Positions 14,120-27,099 of a stretch of 64,000 nt of DNA are shown in pieces; position 1 is the stretch's first letter, and the number at the start of each line of letters is the position of its first letter. The notes below the pieces were generated by a model. That model did not search any database. It was not told the DNA's origin and worked only from the letters and a program-made list of their open reading frames with translations. The DNA is from Polydactylus sextarius (lineage: Eukaryota > Chordata > Actinopteri > Polynemidae), in NCBI GenBank assembly GCA_016801845.1, contig CM028908.1, forward strand, positions 24,234,047 through 24,298,046, given 5' to 3'. A program made the translations under genes and the position numbers.

Positions 14120-14449
14120 ATAACCTGGCGACAGGTCAACAGTCGACCACACAACCAATGTGACTGATGAGCTGTGACATGTTTGTCAACATCAGCTACA
14201 TTAGTCTCAAGATCTCGATCTGTGAGAAGTTACTGCTTCACCAGCTCTCTAAAGAGCACCACATACAGTTCCCTGTATCACTCCATCTGTATCTCAGACT
14301 CCATCTTCCTCTCAGCTATGCTTTCAATTGAGTTGTTGCCTCCAGTAACGAATCAGCTCAGGAATGCACGTTGTCTTCTGCACATAGATTTAGAGACACT
14401 AAATTTCTTAAAGCCAATGAACGGACACACCTCCACTATTTAATGTCCT

Positions 14450-15060
14450 GTTTGAGGCTACGCTAGTATTAAGTCAGGAAGCCCTCTGTGTGATTTACAC
14501 CTCACCTGCTCCCGGTGACAACGCGGCAGAACAAAACCCTCTAAATGACCAGGTACTGTGATCTACCTGACCCAGCACCGCGCGGCGGTCGACCACACCG
14601 AGATTGGAAATAACTCGCGTCCACAGCTAATGAACATCCTTTCACCGGATGACAAATTGAGAAGACAAAATGTGTGTCAGGTCGTCATAAAGTATTCTCT
14701 CCACAGAGCGGTGCCTGTGGATGTGGGGAATGTGATTTTCCTCTGTTGTGCAGCAGTCAGACAGACAAAGAGCTGGGCCAAGGCCGTCAGCGACTGTGGG
14801 GCACACTAAGCATCTGGTGACAGATCAGTCGGGATGCATGTCCACTTTACACTAGGCTGACTGTGTGTGGGAGTCCTGCAGAGATACGTGGAGTGTTTTT
14901 ACTGCCTACTTAGTGCACACCTCAGGAATTCCAGCGCGGTCCTGTCCTCACTAGTAAAACCTGCTTGTGTGCTCTATTCCAAACAGCCATGTGTTTAATT
15001 GTGTGTGGTAGGAGACAAAACACAAAGTCCCTTCTTTTTTTCCCCTCCACCTGTCACATG
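14450..15060. promoter_or_regulatory. Candidate conserved noncoding block
   Basis: GC-richer, non-repetitive stretch (for example CACCGCGCGGCGGTCGACC) with no supported gene, in an AT-rich desert. Confidence 0.22.
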
Positions 15061-16615
15061 AACTAGTTGTTCTTCCCAAAAGACACCAGAGCTGTGTATG
15101 GGAATCTGAAGACTCTGTTAGACACAGTTTTTAGTGATTTAGTGCTGATGATTGAGTAAAAATAATGATGAAATGTTGCTCTTAAAGGTCAGAGTTTGTA
15201 GAAAGAACATTTTTTTCCTGATAAATTCCAAGTTACCAAGTGACCGTTATCTTCACCCTCTGTTATAAATTTAAAAACCTCTCAGATCTTCAGTTTGTGT
15301 TTCTGTTTGATCATTTCTGAGGATTATTACAAAAAACACAAGAGTATAAACAAACTTAATTGCACCTCGTCTCCTTTCATTCTCATGCCATCCTTGTCTG
15401 AGAAAATATAATGAATCCTGTCACTGTGTGTGGCTTGTAGAGTAACTGTCACAGCTGTAACCCAACGCTTTATGGTCTCAGCCGGTTCTGAGCAATTTAA
15501 ACCTGTAAAGTGTATATATGTGTAACAATAAATCCACATGAAAAACTCCTTATACAAGAGCCAAGAGTGTTAGGTAAAACTCTGTGTACCGAGGTGTGCA
15601 CTATTTCCATCTGACATTTGATGTTTTAGATTTTACAACATGGGAATTTTCACTCTGGATGAAAAGAGATGTCTAACTTCTTATTAATACTTTACAGATT
15701 CACATATAAACTAAGTGAGCTTCACTTTAAATTAATGTGATGATCTTAAATACTAAATACCGGTGTGCCTATTAAATGATAATAATAATACATTTATGTA
15801 GCACCTTGTCACAAAGCCAATGAAAGATAATATGGAACAATTCAAAACATATAAAATAGATGAAGTTGATGGTAAAATTAAAAGAGAATAAAGGTGACAT
15901 AAAAGCAACAGGGGCAATAAGTCACGCTATGGGTAATTACACAGAAACCATTTATTAAAAGTGACTTTTTAGATTCAGAATCACACTGGGGAGTTTCTGC
16001 TCTAATTTCCTGACAACAAAAGAAGTTCATCCAGGTAACTGCAGCTGTGCTGACGGTGCAGTCTGACTGAATTCCCACTAAACACAGATTATGGTGAATG
16101 GCTGTTGTCATTCATTAAAGGTAGCCCAGGGCACATATCTGGAAAAAATATAACACATAAATTATTGGTTGATGTAGCTGTGAATGTGTGATTGGTTGTG
16201 ATAACATTAGAGTCAATAGAGCTACGGACCAGAATGATCCTTTAAAGGTCATATATGTACATGTGTCTGCCATCAAACATGATGGTTTATCTGTGGAAGA
16301 TGGAGGACGGTGCTGGTTCGTCATGATCACTCCCCAACAGCTTCAACCATTATGGTATTTAGAAGACATGATGTTCACTGTGCACACCTAATTCTGTGAA
16401 AGTCGAGTCAAGTTTGAACAAATCTTCGGTACACAAGAACTAAAAAGCAGCTTAGGATTGTTTCAGTCTCACTTCAGCAGGTTAGTCATCAGATATGTTG
16501 GTGCTGTTGAGTATCACAGCTGATTTTCAGAGCTTTTGATTGGTAGTTTTATTTGCAGTGAACATATATTCAACCTTTATTGAAATAAAATTGTTTCTCA
16601 GACAGCTGTGGTCCA
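15061..16615. other. Intergenic, no gene seen
   Basis: AT-rich. The stretch at 15775-15890 (AATAATAATACATTTATGTA, GCACCTTGTCACAAAG) looks like the start of a common fish repeat. Nothing else. Confidence 0.5.
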
Positions 16616-16740
16616 GCAGGTTGTCCCTTTATCAGAAGTGTTGAAGTGTCCTTGAGCAAGAAACAACTCTGAATGTGTGTGTTAATTGATGAATGTGAGT
16701 AGTAGTGTATATAAAAGCAGTCTCTTGCATATAATAAATG
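16616..16740 (+). mobile_element. Fragment of the same SINE-like family
   Basis: Contains GAAGTGTCCTTGAGCAAGA and GTGTATATAAAAGCAGTC, the middle and tail words of the family represented at 11950-12133. The tRNA-like head is degraded. Confidence 0.45.
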
Positions 16741-18876
16741 TAAACAAATGAAAACAGATGTGAGCTGAAGATGCTCAACTCAAGCACAGGATTCACACGT
16801 CTGAGAGTTAAAGAAACACACAAAAGAAAAGAGACATTGTCCTAATTCAGATATGTCTGTTAGTAAACTTCTATGTAATATGGTTTGATCACTATCATAG
16901 TATTTACTTCTGTAGTGTGTGAATTTCAACAGGGTAGTGTTGTCTCAACTCGTGCACTTACGGCCGCCGCCGTCGTCCCTCCTCTTCTGCTACACACTGA
17001 CCATACTTGTCAGCATTTACACACTCAAGATAGTAAGTGTAAGTATGGATGTATGTGATGTACACGGACAGAGAGGAAGTTAAGACTCCCACAGGTCACA
17101 GAGATGAAGATCTGGATCCAAAACATCTAGAATGAGACAACAACAGGCAGGGGAGTAAAACAGATATTAGGACAGATGACGATCCAGTACAGAGACGTTG
17201 AATGACCAGAACCTCGTCCCTAATACCGACCTGACGTTACCTAGTAACAGGCAACATCCTGCGACTGTGACATCGCGTATGATCCTATTATGTTGCTAAT
17301 CTTGCATCAGTGTGAAAGAAGCTTTTTACAGCTGCAGTTGATCAAATTAGTAGCTGGTCTGATCTTAGTAGAGTTACATAGGTTAGTCCACTGGTTTCCA
17401 ACCAAGCCGTCAAGTCTGATATGTTGCAAGAGAAATCTGAGAGGCTGTGAAATTAGATTTTGTCTCAAATTTTTTGTTTTTTTGTGAAATGGTGGATAAT
17501 TTGAACAATTACTGAAGAGAAAAGGGTTTGAAAAAGAAACATAATGGAGTAGAAGTGTAGAATATCATAATATGGAAATACTTAAGTCCAATTAAAGGGC
17601 TAATATAACAAAATGTACTAAAGTACTAATGGGAAAAATAGTAAATGTTTGCTAAATTTTAATCTGTGTAGTAAAAGAACATTTAGTGAAATACATGGAT
17701 AGTTTAGTTTCCTTTATCTTGATCACCAATTGGCTGCTCCAGTAGTTTACTGTTGCATTCCCATGAAGATGTTGGACTAGACAAAGCCAGATTTTAATAA
17801 GAATGGTCAAATGTTCTGACTTTTGGTCTCCACTATGGGTCAAGCTCCAAGACCGCAGATTTCTGCATTCCCACAATGCAAGTGGAAAAGTCTGTCTTCA
17901 TTGTCTCCGAGTCCAAACCAAGATAAGCATTGATGGCATTACCATGACATCACTAGGGATTATTTTCAGACATGACAAAACCCCTCCAGAGTTACAGAGA
18001 AATATTATGCAACTGTTTTCTGTTTGTTAGAACTATTACATCAAATACTGCTTTGAATTCTTTTTGTGTGGTTTCAGTTTTATCTTTAGATGAACCTGAA
18101 AATGTTGAACTGGCAGAAATATTTGCGAGATATATCCACACCATAAAAAGGCTTTGGCTCAGCTGCCAAAGTCTGACCAAACCTCAGACACCTCCTCCTC
18201 CTCAGCTCTTAACTGCTGCACAGCTGCTCTGCTGGAATCCACTTTCTACACTCCTGCAACAGTGTAGGCAAGTCCTCGGTACACAAGTTTTCTTTGCCTA
18301 TCAGAGGTATAAACATATTCTAGACTCAAATTATCCCCAGGTAAAATGTTCAGGCGTGTACAGACCTTAGTGTAAACTCTGGGGAAAAAAAAAGACGTGT
18401 TTACATCTTTGTCTGAAGAAAAAGGGGGCATTCCTAAATCCCAGTCAAAGACATCTCAGGTACGCTGGGGTTCAACAGGTCTCGGAGCTGCTGCCTGTAA
18501 CATGATGTTGTAAGATATGAGAAGAAAAAACAAACAGCGCTGGTAGATTAGTGTGGGTGATAAAAAAATAAAAATAAAAAAGATAAAAAGCAGTTTATTG
18601 GCTATTGAAATGGTCTGTTAATGTGGCTTGTGCCTTTATCGACTCTTTTTTACCAACATTTCAATATATAATATAGTCTCCATGACCTCATGACAGGCTG
18701 ACATAAACATAGAAGTCCTTGAGCACCAGATTCATAGAGATAAGAACCAGATATTGTTCATCTGTACTGAGGCTGGATAACGTCTACTAATAAATCCTCA
18801 TGACCATCAAATGGTCACATAAGGAGACGATTCACACTAGTCTGGTTGTAAACTTGTTGTAATCAAGTTGGCACCC
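16741..18876. other. Intergenic, no gene seen
   Basis: Noncoding. A 132-codon plus-strand frame at 17972-18370 has no recognisable domain or splice context and is treated as chance. Confidence 0.55.
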
Positions 18877-19509
18877 ACTGTTGTTTAGTAACTAAGTAAT
18901 AATACTTCACTACTGTACTTCAGTATGTTTTGGGAGTATCTGTACTTTTACTTCACTACATTTTCTAACTTAATTTCAGACTTTTACTCTAATTCATTTT
19001 CAATGTTCAGTGTCGTTACAAAAAGTAAAGTAAATGTGGTGTTTTCACTCTAAGTCGACCTGTGACTGTTTAGACCATCAACACCATGTTTGAGGGTTGA
19101 TGGAGGCTCCATCTTAAAGGTGGATGATGGAGAAACTTCAACAATATCAATATCAAACACAAATGTAGTGAAAAAACAACAACTTTAGTTCTTTAATTCA
19201 GACTCAAGACATTGTCTATGAAGATTGTTGTAGCTCCATGTTTTAAAGTGCTGGATAAACTTCATAATATTCTTCTGTTTTTATTAACATGTACTTGTAC
19301 TTTTACTTTCTACACTTAAGTACATTTAATTATAGATTACTTGTCATACTGAAGTACAGTAAATACTAGATACTTTAAGACTTTTACTGGAGAATCAATC
19401 TAGTGACAACTTGAACTTCTACCAAAGTTATTTTTTGGTCGAGTGTTTGTACTTCTACTCTAGTGTCTGTACTTCTACTCAAACTTTCAGGTACTTTTTC
19501 AACCACTGT
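18877..19509 (-). mobile_element. hAT-like non-autonomous element, copy 2 (inverted)
   Basis: Reverse-orientation copy of the family at 4444-5109. It starts with CACTGTTGTTTAGTAACTAA and ends near AACCACTG. It carries about two units of the 20-bp tandem. No coding capacity. Confidence 0.75.
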
Positions 19510-21943
19510 TGTTACTACATATCTTAAAATGCCATATTTAGACAGTGATTTTCAGATAAGTGAAACAGCAGAAAAACACACAAAGTAGAGTAAATACTAC
19601 TTGTATTGCGTAAAAGTAAAATAATGTAAATGTCATTTCAAGCAGAAAAATGTTCTGACAACCAGCAACATGATCCTTCCCCAGATATGAGCTGAAGGAG
19701 CAGGAGCAAATCCTCCCTTTTTTTTTTTTCACTATTAGCAGCTTCGTGTAAAAACATATTAGGTCTATGTGTGGTGGAAGTATTACAGCCTCGGGACATG
19801 AATCTGGAATTCACCGTTTGTTTAGTGGATAAGAGAGCGCTGCCGGTGCTGCTGGCTACAACAGGAGGTGGTGCAGAGTTCAGCTGCAGGTAAAAACGTA
19901 CCTGACAGACTGACCTGGAGCTGTCTGACTGCTGGGAATCCCAGAAGAGAGGGAGGGAAGCGGGGGGAGCTGACAGATGATCACAGAAGGGGACACATAA
20001 AGGGAACATTGTTCAAAATAGGCCTCTTCAAATCAGACAATCATATTGTGTATCTGAACTGTTGACAGTGAAAATCATGTTCATCAAATACATAAAATCT
20101 AAAACTGATCCATCACAGATATTTTTCATTTACAGGTCGTACTCATGCCAAAGGCTTCAAATTCCTCGATTAATGACCTAAAGGACACACACACACACAT
20201 AAAAGGAGTAGTAACATATTTGTTCTTTCTGCTGCAAAAGAAACAACCAACTATTTCTCTTCATGAGCTCTGGGGCTGTTGACATGAAGGTATCAGCTCG
20301 ATCAGGAGCAAAGGCCCTTATCCATCTTCTAGAAAATTAGGATTTCACTTCAAAGAGAAGCTCAGAGCTTCCTATCATTACTGTGTAACTTATAAACCCA
20401 TAATTAAGTCCAAATGATGTCTATTAATAACCCTCATGGGAGAGGTTGAGAACTTAATGACTTAACGCAGAGGTGAGGTGACATCTATGAAGACATGATA
20501 ATTTAGGGAGATAGGCTACTTGCACTCACAGTGACAATGAACAGCACAGACCAGGTGTTGAACTTCCTGAATACAGATATTCAACATGCTTGTGAAACAA
20601 CCCGTCACCCTCCCCCTTGTTACACACAAATACCTCCTCCGGGTTACTCTGTCCAGCCAAAGGTAGAGCTGTGAACTATCTATTGGCTAGTTCACAAATC
20701 TGATTGTAATCCAACCTGAAGCTACGTGAAAATCAAAGATGACCCCGCCCGAGTCTTTTTATTCCTGCTTTTTAACAGTTTGGTTAAAACTATTAAGAGT
20801 TAGCAGTAACTATGGGACATCTAACAGCCATCACGAACACATGGATGAGTCATATTATGAGCAATGATCAAATCAAAAGCTTTAGCGTCTTCACAGATTT
20901 TATTGAGTTCTTCCTCACCCGTAAAAATCATTCAGCGGATCAGTGGACTCAAGTGACACAGAGAACAATATCTGATTTCATTGTAACTTGAACTGCCAAT
21001 TGAGGCTGGATTATAACGCTTACTCACTTAGTTACAGTTTGGATGAGATGGATTTTATTTTTTTATTTTTTTTTTTTTTTTGTCTTCAACATTTGGCTCA
21101 AATTCTTCTTAGATACAATCACCTTTTAGCTTTTTGACATAAGTTATGCACCTGGTTTCCTGAGTTTAATAGGTAATGATCTGACACGTACATATTTGTC
21201 ATAAAATTGTTAAAATACCTCAACTCTGAGGATCCCAGCACAAGGGAGCTGGGAGTTGACCTGATGTAACTGGTCAACTGAATGTGAAAAGATGCCAGCG
21301 ATGAGGAGACTGATGACATCCAGAAGAAATGTAAAATCCTTCCCAGTACGAGTTGGCAGACGCAAAAGTTCCAGTAATGGAAAAACAAGAAGGCTGAAGG
21401 AGAAGACTTATCAAAGTCCGAAGACAAGCAGTGTCAGTAGCTGCTGTCTGAGAGGCTCCTTTACCTGGAGTGAGTGTGAAACCTGGAGCTGGAAACAATA
21501 TTCACTTTCTGTTCCAGTACCCTCTTCGATGAGAGCAGAGAGGATGATGGGTTAAAAGGAGTCAAGACAAAACCTGCATACTTTGCTAGAGTAGCACAGG
21601 GACAACAAAGCACCTGCTTACCATATGTCTGGTGCTTCAGCCAAACAGATGTTCAGTGCAGCTGAGGGCCAGAAATGAGGGTTTTTTGGTGGCCAGAGAG
21701 AAGATGATGTTCATGTCAAGGACCAGCAGGGTTCCTCAAGTACTGACTGAGACAGTGATCAGTTTTTTTCATGCCACGGTATCAGATTTACTTTGACACT
21801 CTGATCTGTGGATGGAAAGAATATGTCTGCAGGTACAAGAAGGTCTGGAAACTTTGAGTTCTGAATATTTGAGTTTATCCTCAATCAATTTGTTTAAAGC
21901 TGCCTGAAACAAATACCAATGTGTTGTTCTGCTATCTGAAGTC
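19510..21943. other. Intergenic, no gene seen
   Basis: Noncoding. A 123-codon minus frame at 19638-20009 and overlapping frames on both strands at 21119-21555 have no domain. A poly-T run lies at 21055-21081. Confidence 0.55.
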
Positions 21944-22544
21944 CTTAAAGTGATGGTCCGGAGTAATTTGAAACCAAGGGTCTATTTCACTACCAATACC
22001 AGTTGAACACCCCCTCAAGACATATTTTATGTTTGTCAAAGGAATTTTGAATATGACCGTCTTGTTTTCACAGCCAAATAACTAACAATGAAAGTAAATG
22101 GGGCAGCCAGCCAAACGTATCTAAATTGTACATTTTTAATCACTAATAAAGCTCAAAATTCGTTCATTCAAAACTCAGATTTATAATTTTCTTCTCTCTT
22201 CACAGACACATCTGCCTGTTGTTCAGGAAAATGATGAATCTGCTGATCTGGAACATCCTTCATCACCAGTTGTTATGAAAACCAGACGTTGGGTAAGTCT
22301 TGTAAAACAGTGTTTTTAATAAACTCTCGGTTCACTTACTAATTTATCAGTATTCAGTTTATGTGTAGGGACCCTATTCATTGTTAGATATTTGGTTGTG
22401 AAAACAAAAGACGGTCAAACTCGATATTACTTCAACCAACGTAAAATATCTCTTGAGGAGGTGTTTGATTTATTCATTTAGGTGTTTTCATATTTGTGGT
22501 GAAATAGACCCTGGGTTCAAATTATTGCAGACTATCACTTTAAG
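21944..22544. mobile_element. TTAA-flanked non-autonomous DNA transposon with long inverted repeats
   Basis: About 600 bp. The two ends are inverted copies for about 170 bp: left CTTAAAGTGATGGTCCGGAG, right (complement) CTTAAAGTGATAGTCTGCAA. They share words such as GGGTCTATTTCAC, CTCAAGA(C/G)ATATTTTA and ACCGTCTT(G/T)TTTTCAC. Each terminus carries TTAA, as expected for piggyBac- or Kolobok-type insertion; which one I cannot say. The centre holds an exon-like module (22206-22292). No complete transposase frame. Confidence 0.78.
22206..22292 (+). other. Exon-like module inside the TTAA element
   Basis: An 87-nt segment open in phase 0 for 29 codons. It is flanked by a strong pyrimidine-rich acceptor (CTTCTCTCTTCACAG) and a consensus donor (TGG|GTAAGT). 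It reads THLPVVQENDESADLEHPSS then PVVMKTRRW. I do not recognise the peptide. It may be a captured host exon, a relic exon of the parental transposase gene, or a chance exon-like sequence. Confidence 0.45.
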
Positions 22545-23040
22545 TCAAAAACCATTGAAATCCTGGTAAGAAAATGTCCTGAATATGTCCCTAACGACGT
22601 GTAACATATTGACAGTGTTGATGACAATCATAACTTAATACTTAACAAAAAATGTAAAAACAAAAACAATGAGTCAAGTTAGATAATTATTAAATAAACC
22701 TACTTTGGTAGAAACTCCCATGGAAGTCATTTCTTAACTCGGCAGAAAAGCCAATAGTACTACACTTATTCAGAGCCTTTATTGATATAATAATATAACA
22801 TTAGTTCTGCCATTTGAACAGTATAATAAATCTTTGTTGAATCCATCCTGCAGCACTATATTTCTCAATCAACAACATCAACATACATATAGTACAGTCA
22901 GTCTGTTCATTTGTGGTGAACCACTACTTGTGATGCCGGCAGCTGTATTTACACTCATAGAGATTATCACTCTTCTCCGTCTGCTCAAAAGTAATTCTGT
23001 TTTCACTGCGAACCTCCATCTGACTGTAAATGCCTAATGA

Positions 23041-23420
23041 TTAAGATCAGCTCTCGGCCTTTATCTCCTCTTCTGTCTGTGTGAACTGTAAAGGAGTTCT
23101 GACGTGATAAATGAGTACCATGACGCTTTATCTTGCTGTCTTTGTTATCACTTATCTCTCAGCCACTCTGCTACCAGAGGCTTTGGGAAAGTGACGGTTC
23201 TTTCATCGGCCCTGTGGCAGGAAACGGGAGGGGGCCCGTGCTTCACGTCTATCTCAGTTTGCCGTGATGTAGCGTTCTTCCCCAGACAGGCCCTTTGACT
23301 GATGGGGACAGCTCAGTGATTTCCCTGTTGTCTGAGTCATCAGAGCTGAGGGAACCATAATTAACCTTAATCGTTTTGAGACGAAGGGCGAGCTGCGGTT
23401 TTAGACTCTGACACTCACCA
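23041..23420. promoter_or_regulatory. Candidate conserved noncoding block
   Basis: Repeat-poor, compositionally balanced stretch with no coding frame and several compact words (TTTATCTCC, CTTATCTCTC, CCCTTTGACTGAT, CATAATTAACC) that read like GATA, TCF and homeodomain sites. The call is inference from texture only. Confidence 0.25.
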
Positions 23421-24369
23421 CAAACATTTCACTTTTTGACTTCAGCTCCTTTGAAAAACAGGTGCGGAGGCGCATCTCGTTGTTGCAGATTAGATGATTG
23501 GAAGTGCTTTATTTGCATCACTCTCTTTTTATGTATGTTCACCTGCAAGCTTCCTTCTCTCAGCACATGCAATAATAAAGACAACAATTTAGCTCCAAAG
23601 TGCTGCTATATGCAGGTGATGATAGAATAGATAAAACACTCGCCCTATAATTCAGATCATTTATGTCATTAAGGCCACCAGGTGCAGATGTGAACTGTGA
23701 CCTTGATCTCTCATAACATTCCTCCACCGACTTCTTCTCCAACATCTTTTAAGTTTATAGACAGATATGTCTTTGTACTAAAATGAATATTTGCTTTCGG
23801 ATTGCCGTTAACACCAAAATAACACCATTCTCTGTACATGCCCCGTTTTTCAAAATTGCTGGTTCTGAAATGCACTTTAATTGTGACTGCAGGCTGTATG
23901 CAAATTCCAATGGATTTGAAATAATAACACGGTTAGGGACAGCAAATTATTGTCAGGTGAAAAAAAAAAACCTATTGAAACTCTAATCTTCTTCAAAAAT
24001 GACGCTGATATTCAGATATATGATTTTATGTTTTTTAATTACAGTACAGATTACAATGTAGTCATTTTAATAAGCTGTGTTATAGACGCCACCGAAAATG
24101 GAAACTTACAAAACTTTGTGAGATGAACTGACATCACTTCTCAGCCACACCTCTACCTGCTCACATTTCAACTAACATGGATAATAATGACTAATTCTGT
24201 CAGTGTTAACACGTTAATTGTTGTGATCAATATAGCAGAGATTAATACAATGAAATAATCTAACGTAGTTAGCAAGTTTGTTTATTTCCAGTGTGTAGTG
24301 ACGTCTGATACAAAAGCTGGTAATTATCTGACTGAATCTGTCACTAATCAGAGACAGTAGCTAAAGATG

Positions 24370-25210
24370 GAGAGAGGTGAGGGATTGTTGGGTGACTGAC
24401 GACGGTGGGCTAAGGGGATTCGAACTGCTTCAGGTAGTGTTTTCTATACATTAGCCGGCTTCATGCTGTCGGGCCAAAGCAGAGCTAACTGTGCCGAGGC
24501 TAATTGTTTTCACACCGTCTCGAGCCGGTGCTAACTGGTGCCACCTCTGCTCCAGATTTCTGGCCCGACCAAATCATTGGGCCACTTGGGGCGAGAGGCA
24601 GCATCAACATTATATCAACATTATTTTAGCTGCTACGAAAAAAGATGGACCGTCAGTTCTGGTCTCACAATGATAATTATTTTCTGCTCTCCATCTGGGT
24701 AGAGAATCGATGGGGTTTGTCAGGATGAAACACATCGTGGCAGAGAGCTGTCCTCCAAGTCTCAGAAAAACTTGCTAGCCATCTAAACAAATAGCAGTTA
24801 GCAAGCTAACTTCTTACAGCAGACCCATGTAGATCTGCTACAACTAGAGTTAAAAACAGCGACACAATTGATTGTTTACTTGCCGCTTTTTGCGTCCTTG
24901 AACCTCCCATCCTGTTTGAAAATGGGCAGTATTAGTGACGCTGTCACAAACGGGGTCTGAGGGGTGATCCGGAGAAGCTAGTGGCCTGACTATCTGAACA
25001 GGGGCTATGGGGCTAGTAGACCTGGGAGACTAGCATCTAAGTGGCCCCCAAATGACCCTGGCCCGGCCTGGCTCAACTGTGGCGCTCCACCATTGTCTAG
25101 TTTGCTCCATCATAGATTCAAAATTTGGCCGTGATGATTGTCCTCAGCACAACACGGCTCTGGGTAGCTCTGATGCTAATGCTAATGCTATGTTAGACAC
25201 AGCTCCTTGA
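24370..25210. other. GC-richer unclassified block, possibly an old DNA element
   Basis: Stands out from its flanks by GC content and by words repeated in small variants (GCTAACTG, GCCGAGGC, GAGCCGGTG, TGGCCC, GCTAATGCTAATGCTA). No termini, transposase or gene could be recognised. It could be a relic of a large non-autonomous transposon. Confidence 0.3.
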
Positions 25211-27099
25211 TGGTGCATGCTTGCTACTACAGGGCATTTAGGGCATTATTCTAGATTGATGAATCTAGATTATATATTTATATATATACTAATACTCATA
25301 TGATACTCTTGAAGGTTGCAAATATTCATCCATGTGACTCGTGCAACAACATGCAACCTGAACACAACAGCATTACACCTTCAGCACTTTTGACGCCACA
25401 GATTAGTTTGTATTTGTCACTGAACTTGTCAAACATCAGGAAGCAACAAGTTACAACATCACCACAGATGGAAATTCAAGTTGATTTGTGTTTGTGGCAA
25501 CGATAAACAGTTAATGATTGATGATTGTCTAGTTTCTGTTGATGTTGGACGTATTGTTGGTCTCTATGGGTAAAATGTACCCGCTATGCTCCCAGATTTA
25601 ATCTCAGATGAAGGTTTGATGAACTGAGGCTGTCATGAAAACAAAAAAAAAAAAAAAGAAAGAAAGAAAGAAATAAGACCAAACCATTGTTATGATGTAG
25701 TTCCTAATAATTCTAGGTGTTTGTGATAGTACAGTGATAAATATCTTGTGAAATTGTAAAAGAAGTATCAAAAACATCTGTAAATTCAGTAAATACTCAC
25801 TTGACTTATCTCATCGACTCTCATGATGTTTCATCTGGAGCTTCAGCACATTAAACAAAGTGACAGCTTCTTCTCACTAAACACTAAATATAATCCTCCT
25901 CTCTCACTTCAACACTTCGTAGTGGCAGGTCTGACACAAACATATAAATACTCTTTAATCTTATGGCACTCATTTATCAAAAAGCACCGTAATTAATCTG
26001 TAAACTGTTCCACTTGTATTCCTTCAGTTTGACATATTTATTAAATAAAATGTGTAAAATATGCAGCAGTTGTTACCATTTAAAAAAAACAAAACTAATA
26101 AAATAAAATTCTCTTCAAAACTGCAGCTATTTAATTCATTTTGTCATAATCAGTCTAATTAACTAGTCTTTAATTACAATTCAGCCTTTAATTAATGAAA
26201 GCTTTTACTGTAACCTGCCATCTGTTTTGTTAAAGTGAGTGAAGACGTGAAATAAGTGGAGCTCACTTATTCAGACAGCGTGAGCCTGCAGATGGCGCTG
26301 CAGTTCCTGAGCTTTCTGATCATCAACCACAGTGTTGAGGAGGTTGTGGAGGCAGGAAAACACACTGGTAAGAGTCAGTCTGTTATTCAAAGGCTGATAT
26401 GATCTAATTCTCTAATTATTGATAAATATATTCAGAATCATCCAAATGAATTTCAATCAGAGGCTTCAGATATAATATTCAATGACGGCAACGTACATGT
26501 TAAATCAACAAATACGTCAATATAAAATAATCACGATCATGTAGTCATGTGAACTTCTGACCGTCGCGTTGAAATAGAACTGTGTTTGCTTGTTTTCAAA
26601 TCGAAGCATCCTGTGTCTTGCAGCAGATTAAGCCAACGTCAACAGAGAGTTGAGCTTTAAACAAACTGTGCTTTAGGGACGTCAACTGGTTCTAATCTGT
26701 GGCCAACAACCAGAGACTGGAGGCTATTACCAGAAAACACGATCAGAGAGGAGATTTATGAACTAGATGTTAGGATTTACATATCTACATTTATCTGTCT
26801 ATCTATATTTATATTAACGTATATATAAATACACAAATAAAAATTCAAAAACTATTGTGAGTCCAAATAGTCCAAGTTTCTATTAAATGTCGCTGAAGTT
26901 TGCATAAGTGTTTTTAAGATATCAGAGTCCAAAGTGTTTTTTTTTTTTGTCGTCTCTCTTTCTGCTTTATATCTGACATAAAAAAAACAGGAACACCAGG
27001 ATCGTATGACTTCTGGCAGATAAGCAATAAAATACAAAACAAAATCTTTTCTAAAAAAAAAAAAAAAAGCAAAAAACAAACTTCACACACAAGTGCCGA
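25211..27099. other. Intergenic, no gene seen
   Basis: AT-rich, with poly-A then (GAAA)n at 25640-25673 and poly-A at about 27052-27068. No gene. Confidence 0.6.

Larger units (their letters stand above)
12134..14449. other. Intergenic, decayed repeats possible
   Basis: 12280-12870 contains degenerate GGGCCG/TTGGGCC words suggesting an old repeat. The (CA)n and (CAAA)n arrays are listed separately. No gene. Confidence 0.5.

Noticed and set aside
17972..18370. 132-codon plus-strand frame
   Set aside because: No domain, no splice context, ordinary noncoding composition; treated as chance.
19638..20009. 123-codon minus-strand frame
   Set aside because: Not recognised, ends in a poly-lysine stretch from a poly-T run, no flanking gene structure.
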